Source of the DNA: CAWEHT01 sp963808455
Lineage (GTDB): Bacteria; Chloroflexota; Anaerolineae; CG2-30-64-16
Direction: 5' to 3'
DNA: 16,586 nt
Assembly: GCA_963808455.1 (NCBI GenBank)
Contig: CAWEHT010000375.1
Location: 1 to 16,586 of the forward strand
Made by a program: the position numbers and the translations under genes. Of the stretch, positions 1 through 8,218 are shown in pieces. Each line of letters begins with the position of its first letter. Position 1 is the first letter of the stretch. The notes under the pieces are model-generated. The model did no database searches. It was given only the letters and a program-made list of their open reading frames with translations, and was not told where the DNA came from.

Positions 1-420
1 CACGCAATTGCCTCCTCCAGCCTTAGTTTGCCGCGGAGCACAAGCGTACACTCCTCCATTGGGTGTGTCGCGCTCATCCGAGCTAGATGTGTTAGGTTCA
101 AGGGTGGCAGTATAGAACAATAACTGCCGGGCGGAGGAGGGGCTGAGGACTTCGTATTCGATGCGAGCGCCGGGCAGCCTGAGCCGACGCCGCTGGTTGG
201 GGTGGACCACGGGTGAGTCCATGCCATCCTCGGCGAAGAGGTGGAACAGCGGCACATGCAGGGCCAGGGCGATTTTGCGCATCGACGTGATGCTCGGCTC
301 GGCCTGGTCTCTCTCGACCAGGCTGATGAAGCCGGGCGTCAAGCCGCTGCGTGCGGTGAGATCGCGGAGGGTGATGCCCATCGTCTCACGTTGCGTGCGT
401 ATCCTCGATCCAATGCTCAC
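1..420 (-). CDS. XRE-family transcriptional regulator with cupin domain (partial, frameshifted)
   Basis: DNA-binding regulator, cut by the left window edge. From a GTG at 420 the minus strand encodes an N-terminal helix-turn-helix of about 65 residues: SRIRTQRETMGITLRDLTA, then GLTPGFISLVERD and PSITSMRKIALALHVPL. A linker and the start of a cupin barrel follow (IEYEVLSPSSARQLLFY). Near position 80 the frame must shift by one base to continue the cupin as THPMEECTLVLRGKLRLEEA, so an indel is present. AGAGG lies 9 bases before the GTG, and an in-frame TAG five codons upstream limits earlier starts. XRE/cupin regulators of this layout usually sense a small molecule in the cupin and control a neighbouring catabolic or transport operon. 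As the last gene after the hydroxylase/importer array it is the best candidate controller of the locus; the ligand is unknown. Confidence 0.82.
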   Translation of the reverse strand, partial: MSIGSRIRTQRETMGITLRDLTARSGLTPGFISLVERDQAEPSITSMRKIALALHVPLFHLFAEDGMDSPVVHPNQRRRLRLPGARIEYEVLSPSSARQLLFYTATLEPNTSSSDERDTPNGGVYACAPRQTKAGGGNCV

Positions 421-491
421 AATCCTTAACCTCTACAGATGCTCTTGCCACTCTGCACAAGGCCCATCGAGCAGTCCTGGCTCTTCGGAAC

Positions 492-500
492 ATTGTACCA
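492..500 (-). promoter_or_regulatory. Candidate extended -10 promoter of the regulator gene
   Basis: On the minus strand this reads TGGTACAAT, an extended -10 element (TGn followed by TACAAT, one mismatch from TATAAT). It would start transcription about 65 bases before the GTG at 420. No convincing -35 box is seen at the usual spacing, which is tolerated when a TGn extension is present. It would let the regulator be transcribed separately from the operon upstream of it. Confidence 0.4.
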
Positions 501-521
501 CAGTGTTGCCGCAGGCCTTAG

Positions 522-546
522 TTCGCTCGATCCGACGCGGAGCGAA
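522..546. promoter_or_regulatory. Inverted repeat, candidate operator
   Basis: A perfect 7-base inverted repeat, TTCGCTC (522-528) and GAGCGAA (540-546), with an 11-base spacer. It lies about 25 bases upstream of the candidate -10 box of the regulator, where an operator or activator site would be expected. It could also form a weak RNA hairpin after the hydroxylase gene, but no T-tract follows, so termination is less likely. The remainder of the 421-622 gap shows nothing else that can be supported. Confidence 0.35.
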
Positions 547-622
547 TCAAGTCTGGCGCGACAGTGCAGGGGTAAAGGCCTGGGCTGCTTCCACCGGGCC
601 CGGCTGTTGCGGTCCAGCGAGA

Positions 623-2927
623 CTATCCCTTGGTGGCAGTTTGTGCGTCGAGCGCTCGCAGCAGTTTTTCAGGCGTTATGGGCAGATCCAGCATGCGGAC
701 TCCGACCGCGTCGTAGATCGCATTGGCGATCGCGGTCTGCCGGGCCGATCACCGGTGGCTCCCCCACCCCTTTGGCGCCGAACGGGCCATCCTCGTCAGG
801 CATTTGCAGGATCACCGGGTTGACGGCCGGGACATCCATGCTGGTCGGCACCTTGTAATCAAGAAATGAAGGATTCAGCACCTTGCCATCCTTGATCAAC
901 ATCTCCTCGTACAGCGCGTAGCCGATGCCCTGCACCACACCGCCCTCAATTTGCCCCACCACACCCAGCGGGTACACGGCTGTGCCCACATCGTGAGCAG
1001 CCGTGAGGCGCTCCACAGTGACCTTGCCCGTTTCAGGATCGACAGCCACCTCGGCGACATGCGTGCCGAACACGAAGCCCGCGCTCGGCGGCTGCGGATA
1101 GCCCTCGCCGACGGGGCTTGTGAAGGCCGGCTCGCCGAGGTAGGATCCGTGGCCAATGATCGGCCCCCGTTTCACAAACGTGCTGATGCCGCACAGCTCG
1201 CTGATCGTCACCCGTCCGCAAGCGGTCCTCGCGCACATAAACGTAGCCGTTCCCTGCCGCCAGCCGCGCCGGCGGGCTCACCGAGCTGTTCAGCTGCCAG
1301 ATCCACGAGCTGCTGTTTGGCGTCAGCAGCGGCCAGGCGCACCGCGTTCCCTGCATCCCAGGTCGTGCGGCTGGCTATCGAACCCAGGTCGTACGGGGAG
1401 CTATCCGAGTCCACCGCGGCAACTGTCACTGCCTTCAGCGGCAGCCCCAACTCTTCCGCCGCGATCTGGGCCAGGATCAGGTGCGCGCCGGTGCCGACGT
1501 CGACCACGCCCGTCAGGATGTTGGCTGTGCCGTCCTCGTTGAGGCGCACAACGGCTGACGAGGCCAGCAAACCCACGTTGAGGATCGTGTTAGCGATCCC
1601 CATCCCGCGCAGCGGCCCCAGCCGCCCCCGCTTGCCTTGCCACCCGGACGCTTCCAGGGCTGCGTCCATGGTCTCGGCGATGGTGACTGAACGCAGCGCC
1701 TGCGTTGACAGGATGCGATCACCTTCTCTGACCAGGTTCATGCGGCGGAAGTCGATGGGATCCAGGCCCAGACGAGTGGCAACCATGTCCATGTGTGATT
1801 CGGTTGCAAAGGTCAGTTCGGCCACGCCGTAGCCGCGCATGCAGCCGAAGTTTGGGTTATTGGTGTAGACGCAGTAGCCCTGGGCCTCGGCATTTGGGAT
1901 GCGATACGGCCCCTGCGCGAAGGTCACCGCCAACCCGACGGTCCCCAGGGTATGGTCCGAGTACCCCCCGCAGTCGGCGATCAGGCGCACGTATTTGGCT
2001 GTGATCGTGCCATCGGCCTTGACACCCGTACGCATTGTGATGACGTAGGGTGCCCGTGCCCGCCCAGCAGTGAATTCTTCTTCGCGCGTGATCACCAGCC
2101 GCACGGGGCGCCGCGCCTTCCGCGCCAGCAAAGCCACGATCGGCTCGATCGTGCTCTTGAGCTTGGCGCCGAAGCCGCCGCCCAAGGTCGTTCCGATTAC
2201 ACGCACGCCCGTCATCGGGAGTCCGAGGGCGGCTGCCACTTCGGAGTGGCAGTTGGCTACTTGTTGTGTCGAGGTCCAGACGGTGAGCTTGCCGCTGAAG
2301 TCAAACCCTGCCGTCGCCGCACGCGGCTCGATGTGGCACTGGTGCATAGCCTGGGTGCGAAAAGTGTCTTCGAAGACTTGATCTGCGGACGCAAAGCCGG
2401 CCGCGAGGTCGCCCTGGCACAGGCGCGGTATAGAGGCAGACGTTGCCGTACTTGATCGCACTATAGGTTGCGGTATACGCGTCGAGGTCCGGATGGATGA
2501 CCGGGGCACCCGCCTCCATGGCCAGCAAGGGATCGAACACTGCCGGCAGGTCGGCATACTCCACTTCGATCAGATCCCGGGCCTGTTCGGCGATGGCTTC
2601 GCTTTCGGCCGCTACCGCTGCCACCGGTTCGCCGATGTGTCTTACCACGTCCCTGGCGAAGACGTATTGATCGCGCAGGTAGACCCCGTACCGGATGCTT
2701 GGCGCATCGGCTGCGCTCACCACGCAATGTACGCCGGGGAGCGCGCGGGCCCGCCCGGTATCCAGGCGGATGATCCTGGCGTGCGGGCGGTCGCTCCACA
2801 ACACTTTGGCATACAGCATGCCGGGGAAGAACACGTCCGGGCCGTAGACCGCGCGGCCGGTGACTTTGTCGGTCACGTCAGGCCGCATCGAGGGCTTCCC
2901 AACAACCAAGAATTGTTTCTGATCCAT
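623..2927 (-). CDS. Molybdenum hydroxylase large (molybdopterin-binding) subunit, copy 1, frameshifted
   Basis: Catalytic subunit of a xanthine dehydrogenase-family enzyme that hydroxylates a ring carbon using water, with molybdopterin cofactor. It runs from ATG 2927 (MDQKQFLVVGKPSMRPDVTD) to a TAG at 625-623, about 768 codons, normal for the family. Conserved segments are GEPVAAVA, HIEPRAATA, TSTQQV, GGGFGAKLK, GCMRGYG, VDVGTG, GTHVAEVAVD and finally GPFGAKGVGE with its catalytic Glu. The frame changes near 2430, 1280, 1220 and 737; after the last shift the tail reads AIANAIYDAVGVRMLDLPIT. Homology continues across every break, so the product is probably intact or recently disrupted. The residue after GGGFGAK is Leu, where xanthine dehydrogenases have a purine-binding Glu; the Arg of MRGYG is kept. 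It follows its [2Fe-2S] partner after 24 bases. The substrate is uncertain. Confidence 0.85.
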
Positions 2928-2951
2928 CAGCGGTCTACCCCTCTGCTGCTC

Positions 2952-3425
2952 TCAACCGATCACACCGCGGTGGCTCAGCGCCCGCACGGCCGCAAAGATG
3001 CGCCCGTACCCCGTGCACCGGCAGATGTTGCCGGCCAGGGCTGCCCGCATCTCCATTTCAGTCGGTTCCGCGTTTTCGTCTAGAAGCGCTTTGGTCGCCA
3101 GGACCATGCCGGGTGTGCAGAAGCCGCACTGCACGGCGCCTTGCTCGATGAAGGCTTGCTGGATGGGATGAAGGGCGCCTTCCGGCGACAGGCCCTCGAT
3201 GGTCATGATGTCGCTGCCTTGAGCCGCGTGGGCCAGGACCAGGCAGCTACTGACGGCTTTGCCGTCCATCAGCACCGTGCAGGCGCCGCAATCTCCCGTG
3301 CCACAGCCTTTTTTCGTGCCTCGCAGGCCTAGCTGTTCCCGCAGCACGTCCACCAGCAACTCGCCTGGCTCAACCGTGACGGTGCGAGCTTGCCCGTTCA
3401 CAATCAGTTCGATCTTATCGCTCAT
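2952..3425 (-). CDS. Molybdenum hydroxylase small [2Fe-2S] subunit, set 1
   Basis: Electron-transfer subunit of 157 residues carrying two [2Fe-2S] clusters between the molybdenum and FAD sites. The N-terminal plant-ferredoxin-like domain has Cys 41, 46, 49 and 61 (GCGTGDCGACTV and SSC). The C-terminal helical domain has Cys 100, 103, 135 and 137 (CGFCTPGM and CRCTGY). All eight ligands are present and the length is typical. The reading frame is open back to a TTG at 3497, overlapping the stop of the FAD gene. The ATG at 3425 is preferred because family members begin at MSDKIELIVNG-type sequence, with GGGG about 8-10 bases ahead. It lies between its FAD and large-subunit partners, as in CoxMSL-type operons. 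Confidence 0.94.
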   Translation of the reverse strand: MSDKIELIVNGQARTVTVEPGELLVDVLREQLGLRGTKKGCGTGDCGACTVLMDGKAVSSCLVLAHAAQGSDIMTIEGLSPEGALHPIQQAFIEQGAVQCGFCTPGMVLATKALLDENAEPTEMEMRAALAGNICRCTGYGRIFAAVRALSHRGVIG

Positions 3426-3493
3426 GGACTTCACCCCGAGCCGATCTGGCCAGCAGGAAGGAAGGCGTAGGCTCAATTCCTTGCAGCCTGGGA

Positions 3494-4369
3494 TCAATCT
3501 GCCGATGCCATCGTTGCCTGTTCCAGAGCGCGCCGCGCGCAGACTTCGACCATCCGGCGGCGATACCAGGCACTCGCCCGGATGTCGTCGATCGGCCTTG
3601 CCTCGCTGGCTGCCACGTGGGCGGCCTCTGCCAGGGCTTCCGGGCTCAACTCCCCAGCCTGCCGTAGCACGATTTCGGCTCGTAGGGCTCGCATGGGCGT
3701 GGGTGCGACAGCGCCCAGCGCCAGACGGACATCGAGCGGCTTCCCGTGGTCGAGGCTAATGGATGCGCCTACGCCGACCACGGCGCAATCCATTGCGCGG
3801 CGTGGGCTGTGCTTCAGGTAGGTGCTGCCGCGGCGGGTGGCCGGACGCGGGATACGGAAGCCGAGCAGGATGTCGCATGGCCCGAGCAGCGTCCGGCCTG
3901 GCCCAAGGAAGAATTGGTCGAGCGGCACCGATGTCGTGCCACCAGGCCCGGCTATCTCCGCTATCGCGTCCAGGGCCAGGAGAGCGGGTGCGGTGTCGGC
4001 GGACGGCGCAGCATGGCAGATATTGCCACCAAGCGTCGCCCGGTTGCGGACCTGGACCGATGCCAGGCTTCCGGCCGCCAGCGCCAGCCCACGGCCCTCT
4101 GTGGCCAGCAGCGGAGAAGTTTCAACCTCGCGCACGGTCGTCAGGGCGCCCACCTCGATGAACGCCTGGTCGCCCTGCTGCACGTAGCGCAGGCCGCGCA
4201 GCTCGCTCAGCCGTCCGATGTCCACCACGAAGTGCGGGCTGGCTTTCTTTGCTTGCATCTCAAGAATCAGGTCCGTGCCACCTGCCAGCAACCGCGCTTC
4301 TGGCCCGTGTTCGGCCAGAAACCCCAGCGCTTCTGCCAGGGATGCCGGGCGCACATATTCGAACGGCAT
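3494..4369 (-). CDS. Molybdenum hydroxylase FAD-binding subunit, set 1
   Basis: Medium subunit (291 residues, usual size) that binds FAD and passes electrons from the iron-sulfur subunit to the acceptor. FAD contacts visible are LLAGGTDLI (27-35) and the ATLGGNICHAAPSADTAPAL stretch (111-130), the two hallmark loops of the CoxM/XdhB family. The C-terminal domain ends with RPIDDIRASAWYRRRM, the conserved CO-dehydrogenase flavoprotein C-terminal motif. The ATG has AAAGGAG six bases upip to four bases away, overlapping the TAA of the upstream permease gene, so translation is likely coupled to the transporter. No Tyr or iron-sulfur insertion is seen that would point to the 4-hydroxybenzoyl-CoA reductase type. 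Confidence 0.94.
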   Translation of the reverse strand: MPFEYVRPASLAEALGFLAEHGPEARLLAGGTDLILEMQAKKASPHFVVDIGRLSELRGLRYVQQGDQAFIEVGALTTVREVETSPLLATEGRGLALAAGSLASVQVRNRATLGGNICHAAPSADTAPALLALDAIAEIAGPGGTTSVPLDQFFLGPGRTLLGPCDILLGFRIPRPATRRGSTYLKHSPRRAMDCAVVGVGASISLDHGKPLDVRLALGAVAPTPMRALRAEIVLRQAGELSPEALAEAAHVAASEARPIDDIRASAWYRRRMVEVCARRALEQATMASAD

Positions 4370-4378
4370 ATTGCTCCT

Positions 4379-5368
4379 TTACTCCACGCGCCGCATGGTG
4401 TACGGGCGGCCCAGCGCCGCGGGCGCTGCACCGTGGCTCGCGGTGGAGCGCACGAAAAGAGCCAGCAGGGTCAGGACGTAGGGCAGCATCAGCAGGAACT
4501 CGTAGGGCAGGGTCTTGGCCCCCAGTCCTACCTGGCTCAGCGCCTGGATGTTGAACTGGATAGCATCGGCCAGCCCGAAGAACAACGCACCGCCCAGTGC
4601 CCACCATGGTTGCCAGCTCGCGAAGATCACCAGCGCTATCGCGATCCAGCCGCGCCCTGCCGTGATGTTCTCGGTGAACATGTTGAGCTGAGCCACGGTC
4701 AAGACGGCGCCGCCAAGACCTGCCAGCGCAGAGCCCATCAGCAAGGCCAGATAGCGCACGCGCGTCACGCTGACACCTGATGTATCTGTCGCGGCCGGAT
4801 TCTCACCGGTCGCCCTGATCTTCAGGCCCAAGGTAGTCCTGAACATCAACACCCACACCAGGAGGGTCAGGAGCACAGTCAGGTACACCGTCGGCTGCTG
4901 GTTGAAAAGTACCGGACCCAGCACGGGGATGTGGCTCAAGATCGGAATGGGCGCGAGCGCCATGCCGGGGCCAGGGGCTACCATAGCGCTGAATGCCTGG
5001 CGGTAGAGGTAATTGGCAACTCCCTGACCGAACAGCACCAAGGTGATGCCGCAGATCACCTGGTCCGCCTTCAATGTGACGCTGAGCCAGCCCATGATCA
5101 GGCCCATGGCGATCCCGGCAGCGATGCCTGCCAGAAGGCCGATCCACGGGCTCCATATGCCCGCTTGGGCCAGCATGGCGTAGTAGGCTGCCATAAAACC
5201 GGCCATGGCGCCTATAGACATCACGCCTTCCAGCCCGAGGTTAAGGACGCCTGCCCGTTCGGTGATGATTTCGCCCAGCACGGCCAGCGCCACAGGCGTG
5301 GCCAGCCGGATTGCAGAGGTGAGCAGCGCCACCAAGAATGCCCAGCTAAGAATCAGTGACCAGTTCAT
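4379..5368 (-). CDS. Nucleoside-type ABC transporter permease 2 (NupQ/YufQ-like)
   Basis: Inner-membrane channel subunit of the importer, 329 residues, very hydrophobic with about eight to ten predicted membrane segments. The family signature near the N-terminus reads VLNLGLEGVMSIGA (41-54), which matches the N-L/I-G-L/V-E-G-M motif of BPD_transp_2 permeases working with Bmp-type binding proteins. Its ATG overlaps the TGA of permease 1 in a TGATG, so the two permeases are translationally coupled and probably form a heterodimer. The C-terminus ends in a short charged tail. The substrate is likely a purine nucleoside or base, judged from family and neighbours rather than from the sequence itself. 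Confidence 0.92.
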   Translation of the reverse strand: MNWSLILSWAFLVALLTSAIRLATPVALAVLGEIITERAGVLNLGLEGVMSIGAMAGFMAAYYAMLAQAGIWSPWIGLLAGIAAGIAMGLIMGWLSVTLKADQVICGITLVLFGQGVANYLYRQAFSAMVAPGPGMALAPIPILSHIPVLGPVLFNQQPTVYLTVLLTLLVWVLMFRTTLGLKIRATGENPAATDTSGVSVTRVRYLALLMGSALAGLGGAVLTVAQLNMFTENITAGRGWIAIALVIFASWQPWWALGGALFFGLADAIQFNIQALSQVGLGAKTLPYEFLLMLPYVLTLLALFVRSTASHGAAPAALGRPYTMRRVE

Positions 5369-6372
5369 CAGTCCCGCCCCCTGTGGGCAGCCGCGTCCGT
5401 GGCCAGGACGGACAATACGACCACTGCCTGAATGGCGCTCGCCAGGGATGCCGGAAGCTGTGACATTACGCTCATTGCCTGGGCGCCGATGGTAAGGGCC
5501 GAGAAGAAGATCGCCGCCACCAGCACGCCTACCGGATGCATCCGACCCAGCAGCGCTATGAGCACCCCATCGAACCCATACCCGTTCGAGATCTGGGGCT
5601 TGAGGCGGAATTGGGTGCCGCTGACTTCCAGAATGCCCGCGAGGCCGGCCAGCGCGCCACTAAAGGTGATGGCGAACAGGATCATGCGGTTGACATTGAC
5701 GCCGGCATAGCGCGCCACACTGGCGCGCGAGCCGACGGCACGCAGCCAGAACCCCAGTGGTGTCCGCCAGAGCAGAAGATAGATGATCGGCACGAACAGG
5801 AAAGCGATCAACACGCCCAAATGGATGCGGCTTCCCAGAAGCAAGGGCAAGCGATCGGCATTGACGAGCTCGGCGCTTTGGGGCAGGAACCCTTGGGGGT
5901 CCTGCAGAGGCCCGCGTGACATATATTGCATGAGCAGGATGGCGATATAGTTCAACATCAGGGTCGAAATAATTTCATTGATGCCGCGTCGCGTTCTGAG
6001 GAGACCTGGAATGAGGCCCCATAGACCACCACCCAGAGCGCCGAGGACCATCATGACCGGGATCATGATGTACCCGGGCACGCCGGGCAAGAGCAACGCT
6101 GTCGCACCAGCGGCGAGGGCGCCCATGTAATACTGTCCCTCTGCGCCTATATTCCAGACGCGGGCCCTGAATGCTGCCGTGAGCCCGAGCGCGATCAAGA
6201 GGAGCGGTGAGGCTTGCAGGATCGTCTCTGTGATCTGGCGCCCCCCGCCAAAAGCCCCCAGGAACATGGTCCGGTAGATGATCAAGGGGTTGTCGCCGGC
6301 CAGGAGGATCATGATTGCCCCGATCAGCAGGCCAATGAGCGTGCCTAGAAGCGGGGTGCCCAGAGCAATCAT
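5368..6372 (-). CDS. Nucleoside-type ABC transporter permease 1 (NupP/YufP-like)
   Basis: Channel subunit of the importer, at least 334 residues. It opens with a long membrane segment (TPLLGTLIGLLIGAIMILLA) and carries the conserved motif RVWNIGAEGQYYMGALAAG (71-89) typical of YufP-type permeases. Later segments include INEIISTLMLNYIAILL and VARYAGVNVNRMILFAI. The ATG at 6372 has no good ribosome site. An ATG at 6436 overlapping the ATPase stop (ATGA) starts a different frame whose first 19 residues, MTQALGLPLGASATKERTP, look like a normal cytoplasmic tail, so the true start may be 6436 with a one-base indel near 6390. It sits between the ATPase and permease 2 in the standard order. Confidence 0.9.
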   Translation of the reverse strand: MIALGTPLLGTLIGLLIGAIMILLAGDNPLIIYRTMFLGAFGGGRQITETILQASPLLLIALGLTAAFRARVWNIGAEGQYYMGALAAGATALLLPGVPGYIMIPVMMVLGALGGGLWGLIPGLLRTRRGINEIISTLMLNYIAILLMQYMSRGPLQDPQGFLPQSAELVNADRLPLLLGSRIHLGVLIAFLFVPIIYLLLWRTPLGFWLRAVGSRASVARYAGVNVNRMILFAITFSGALAGLAGILEVSGTQFRLKPQISNGYGFDGVLIALLGRMHPVGVLVAAIFFSALTIGAQAMSVMSQLPASLASAIQAVVVLSVLATDAAAHRGRD

Positions 6373-6432
6373 CAGCCCGCGGCGTGCGTTCCTTTGTTGC
6401 TGAAGCGCCGAGTGGGAGACCGAGTGCCTGGG

Positions 6433-8022
6433 TCATAGGGCCTCCTGCGCAACGTGGGCGTCTCCGCCGCCCACCTGACCCGCCGTTTGGCGGTCCTGGA
6501 GCTGTCCCTGGCCTGCCATCAGCAGGCCGATCTGGTTGACGTCGGCTTGGTTCGCATCCATCTGGCCCACGATCCTGCCTTCATAAATTACGGCAATCCG
6601 GTCGCTGAGCGAAAGGATTTCGTCGAGCTCTGTTGAAATCAGCAAGATGGCGACCCCGGCATCGCGCTGCTCGATCAGCTTGCGATGCACGTACTCGATT
6701 GCGCTTACATCGAGCCCGCGCGTTGGCTCCGCGGCCAGCAGCACACGCGGTTGGCGTGCCAGCTCCCGGGCCAGGACTACCTTTTGCGCGTTTCCGCCAG
6801 ACAGATTGCCACACGGAGTCTCGGTTGAGGGCGTGCGGACGTCAAATGCCGCAACAAGCTCTTGTGCTGCGAGGCGGATGTGGTCCCATTGCAGCCAGCC
6901 CCGCTGCGTGAAGGGAGGTTCGCCAATGCGTTGCAGCATCAGGTTCTCAGCCACCGTGAAGTCGGTGAGCATACCCATGTGATATCGATCCGAAGGGATG
7001 TGGGCCAGGCCACAGCATCCCGTCTGCCGGGCAGATGTGTTGGTCGTGTCCTGCCCGCTGATCACGATCTTGCCGCCCACGGTCCGGCGCAGGCCCACGA
7101 TAGTTTCTTCCAGCTCACGTTGCCCATTGCCATCCACGCCCGCGATGCCCAAGATTTCGCCGGATCGGACCTCCAAGCTGACGCCTCGCAACGCGGGCAG
7201 GCCCCGATCACTCTCGGCGCGTACGTTCTCCAGCGCAAGGCGTGTCTCTCCGGGATGGGCGGGCGTCTTGCTGACCGACAGGACGACCTCGCGCCCGACC
7301 ATCATGCACGCGAGGGATTGCTTGTCAGCCTCTCGTGCGGACACGGTGCCCACGACCCTGCCGTCGCGCAGCACCGTGATGCGGTCGCTCACTGCCAGCA
7401 CCTCGCCGAGTTTGTGCGAAATGAATACGACCGACTTCCCTTCCCGGGCCAGTCGCGAGACGATGGCTAGCAGCTCGTCGGCCTCCTGAGGTGTAAGGAC
7501 GGACGTCGGCTCGTCGAGGATCAACACTTCGGCGCCGCGGTACAACGCCTTCAGGATCTCGACACGTTGTTGTTCTCCGACCGATAGGGTCCAGATTGGG
7601 CTTTCCGGCCGCACCGCCAGCCCGTATTTTTGCGACAGCGCCTCCAGGCGCGCGTGCAAATCACGCTTGTTCTCGGTGAAGGGCTCATGCGGCGACGGCT
7701 GGCCCAGCACGACATTTTCTGCGACAGTGAAGGGCTGGACCAGCATGAAGTGCTGATGCACCATGCCGAGGCCTTGCCTAATGGCTGTGTGCGGCGAGTT
7801 GATCGACACGCGCCGGCCACGCAGCGTGATCTCCCCGGCATCTGGGGCGTAGAGGCCGTAAAGAATATTCATGAGGGTCGTCTTGCCGGCGCCGTTCTCG
7901 CCCAACAAGGAATGCACTTCGCCCGGCAGAAGCTCAAAATCCACTCCGGCGTTGGCGACCACACCCGGAAAGCGCTTTACGATCCCGTGCATCTGCAGGA
8001 CAGGGATAAGTGCCTGGCTCAC
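6433..8022 (-). CDS. Nucleoside-type ABC transporter ATPase, two nucleotide-binding domains (NupO/YufO-like)
   Basis: Energises the importer; 529 residues from a GTG at 8022, chosen because AAAGGAG lies 10 bases upstream and the family starts just before this point. Domain 1 has Walker A GENGAGKT (41-48), signature LSVGEQ (146-151), Walker B VLILDE (166-171) and SHKLGEV. Domain 2 has a degenerate P-loop, GIAGVDGNGQRE (292-303), signature LSGGNAQ (407-413) and VLLAAEPTRGLD. One good and one degenerate site is the known pattern of sugar and nucleoside importers in this family (RbsA, MglA, YufO). The gene follows the lipoprotein after a 196-base gap holding a hairpin and a repeat element. Its TGA overlaps an ATG at 6436 that may be the start of permease 1. 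Confidence 0.94.
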   Translation of the reverse strand: MSQALIPVLQMHGIVKRFPGVVANAGVDFELLPGEVHSLLGENGAGKTTLMNILYGLYAPDAGEITLRGRRVSINSPHTAIRQGLGMVHQHFMLVQPFTVAENVVLGQPSPHEPFTENKRDLHARLEALSQKYGLAVRPESPIWTLSVGEQQRVEILKALYRGAEVLILDEPTSVLTPQEADELLAIVSRLAREGKSVVFISHKLGEVLAVSDRITVLRDGRVVGTVSAREADKQSLACMMVGREVVLSVSKTPAHPGETRLALENVRAESDRGLPALRGVSLEVRSGEILGIAGVDGNGQRELEETIVGLRRTVGGKIVISGQDTTNTSARQTGCCGLAHIPSDRYHMGMLTDFTVAENLMLQRIGEPPFTQRGWLQWDHIRLAAQELVAAFDVRTPSTETPCGNLSGGNAQKVVLARELARQPRVLLAAEPTRGLDVSAIEYVHRKLIEQRDAGVAILLISTELDEILSLSDRIAVIYEGRIVGQMDANQADVNQIGLLMAGQGQLQDRQTAGQVGGGDAHVAQEAL

Positions 8023-8032
8023 TTCGACCTGT

Positions 8033-8039
8033 CTCCTTT
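8033..8039 (-). promoter_or_regulatory. Ribosome binding site deciding the ATPase GTG start
   Basis: The minus strand reads AAAGGAG, followed by 10 bases and then GTG at 8022. The reading frame extends upstream to 8139, but that extension reads through the repeat element and has no family similarity, so this site supports the shorter protein. Confidence 0.6.
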
Positions 8040-8052
8040 GTGACGTTGTAGA

Positions 8053-8156
8053 AATGGAACGCCGATGCCGCCGAGGGAGGCCGACCTTCGCCGACCTGAT
8101 TTGGCTTCTGCTGATCAGCGAGAATCCGCGTCGATCCACGACATCTGCGTTCCATT
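8053..8156. repeat. Intergenic degenerate repeat element with 15-base inverted termini
   Basis: A 104-base stretch bounded by inverted repeats: AATGGAACGCCGATG at 8053-8067 and CATCTGCGTTCCATT at 8142-8156, matching at 14 of 15 positions. Reading inward from 8156 on the minus strand, four degenerate units of the form CG-x-x-GAT (CGCAGAT, CGTGGAT, CGCGGAT, CGCTGAT) follow one another at steps of 9, 10 and 10 bases. The other half of the element is more worn. It codes for no recognisable protein. Elements rich in CGCGGAT/CGCTGAT units occur between genes in many environmental bacteria, as I recall; it may be a non-autonomous mobile repeat. Confidence 0.6.
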
Positions 8157-8164
8157 CTCAAGCG

Positions 8165-8204
8165 AGCCGAGGCCCGTGCGGGCTGAGCAGCGGGTCCTCG
8201 GGCT
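8165..8204 (-). other. Strong RNA hairpin just after the binding-protein gene
   Basis: In the transcript the arm AGCCCGAGGACCCG (8204-8191) pairs with CGGGCCTCGGCT (8176-8165), giving 12 base pairs with two single-base bulges and a 14-base loop. It begins 14 bases after the TAA of the lipoprotein gene. No T-tract follows, so it is not a standard intrinsic terminator. Hairpins here in importer operons often act as partial terminators or protect the upstream mRNA, which keeps the binding protein in excess over the membrane subunits; that role is inferred. Confidence 0.5.
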
Positions 8205-8218
8205 GTTTCTAAGCCAAC

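Noticed and set aside
594..603. CCGGGCCCGG palindrome after hydroxylase copy 1, considered as a terminator
   Set aside because: It has no loop and no following T-tract, and such 10-base GC palindromes occur by chance in this base composition.
161..858. Overlapping plus-strand open frames of 220 and 139 residues
   Set aside because: They are Arg/Ser-rich with no recognisable domain, and lie opposite the regulator, its promoter and the end of hydroxylase copy 1, whose minus-strand frames have clear homology.
623..2927. Programmed frameshifting in the hydroxylase genes
   Set aside because: The breaks lie at different places in each paralog and no slippery heptamer with a downstream structure is seen, so error or mutation is simpler.
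3746..4780. Plus-strand open frame of 344 residues
   Set aside because: It lies opposite the FAD subunit and permease 2. It is rich in Gln, Arg and His with no domain, a usual by-product of high-GC codon use on the other strand.
8023..8218. A small gene in the gap before the ATPase (in-frame extension to 8139)
   Set aside because: The extension is coded by the repeat element, has no ribosome site, and has no likeness to ABC ATPase N-termini; the GTG at 8022 has a good site.
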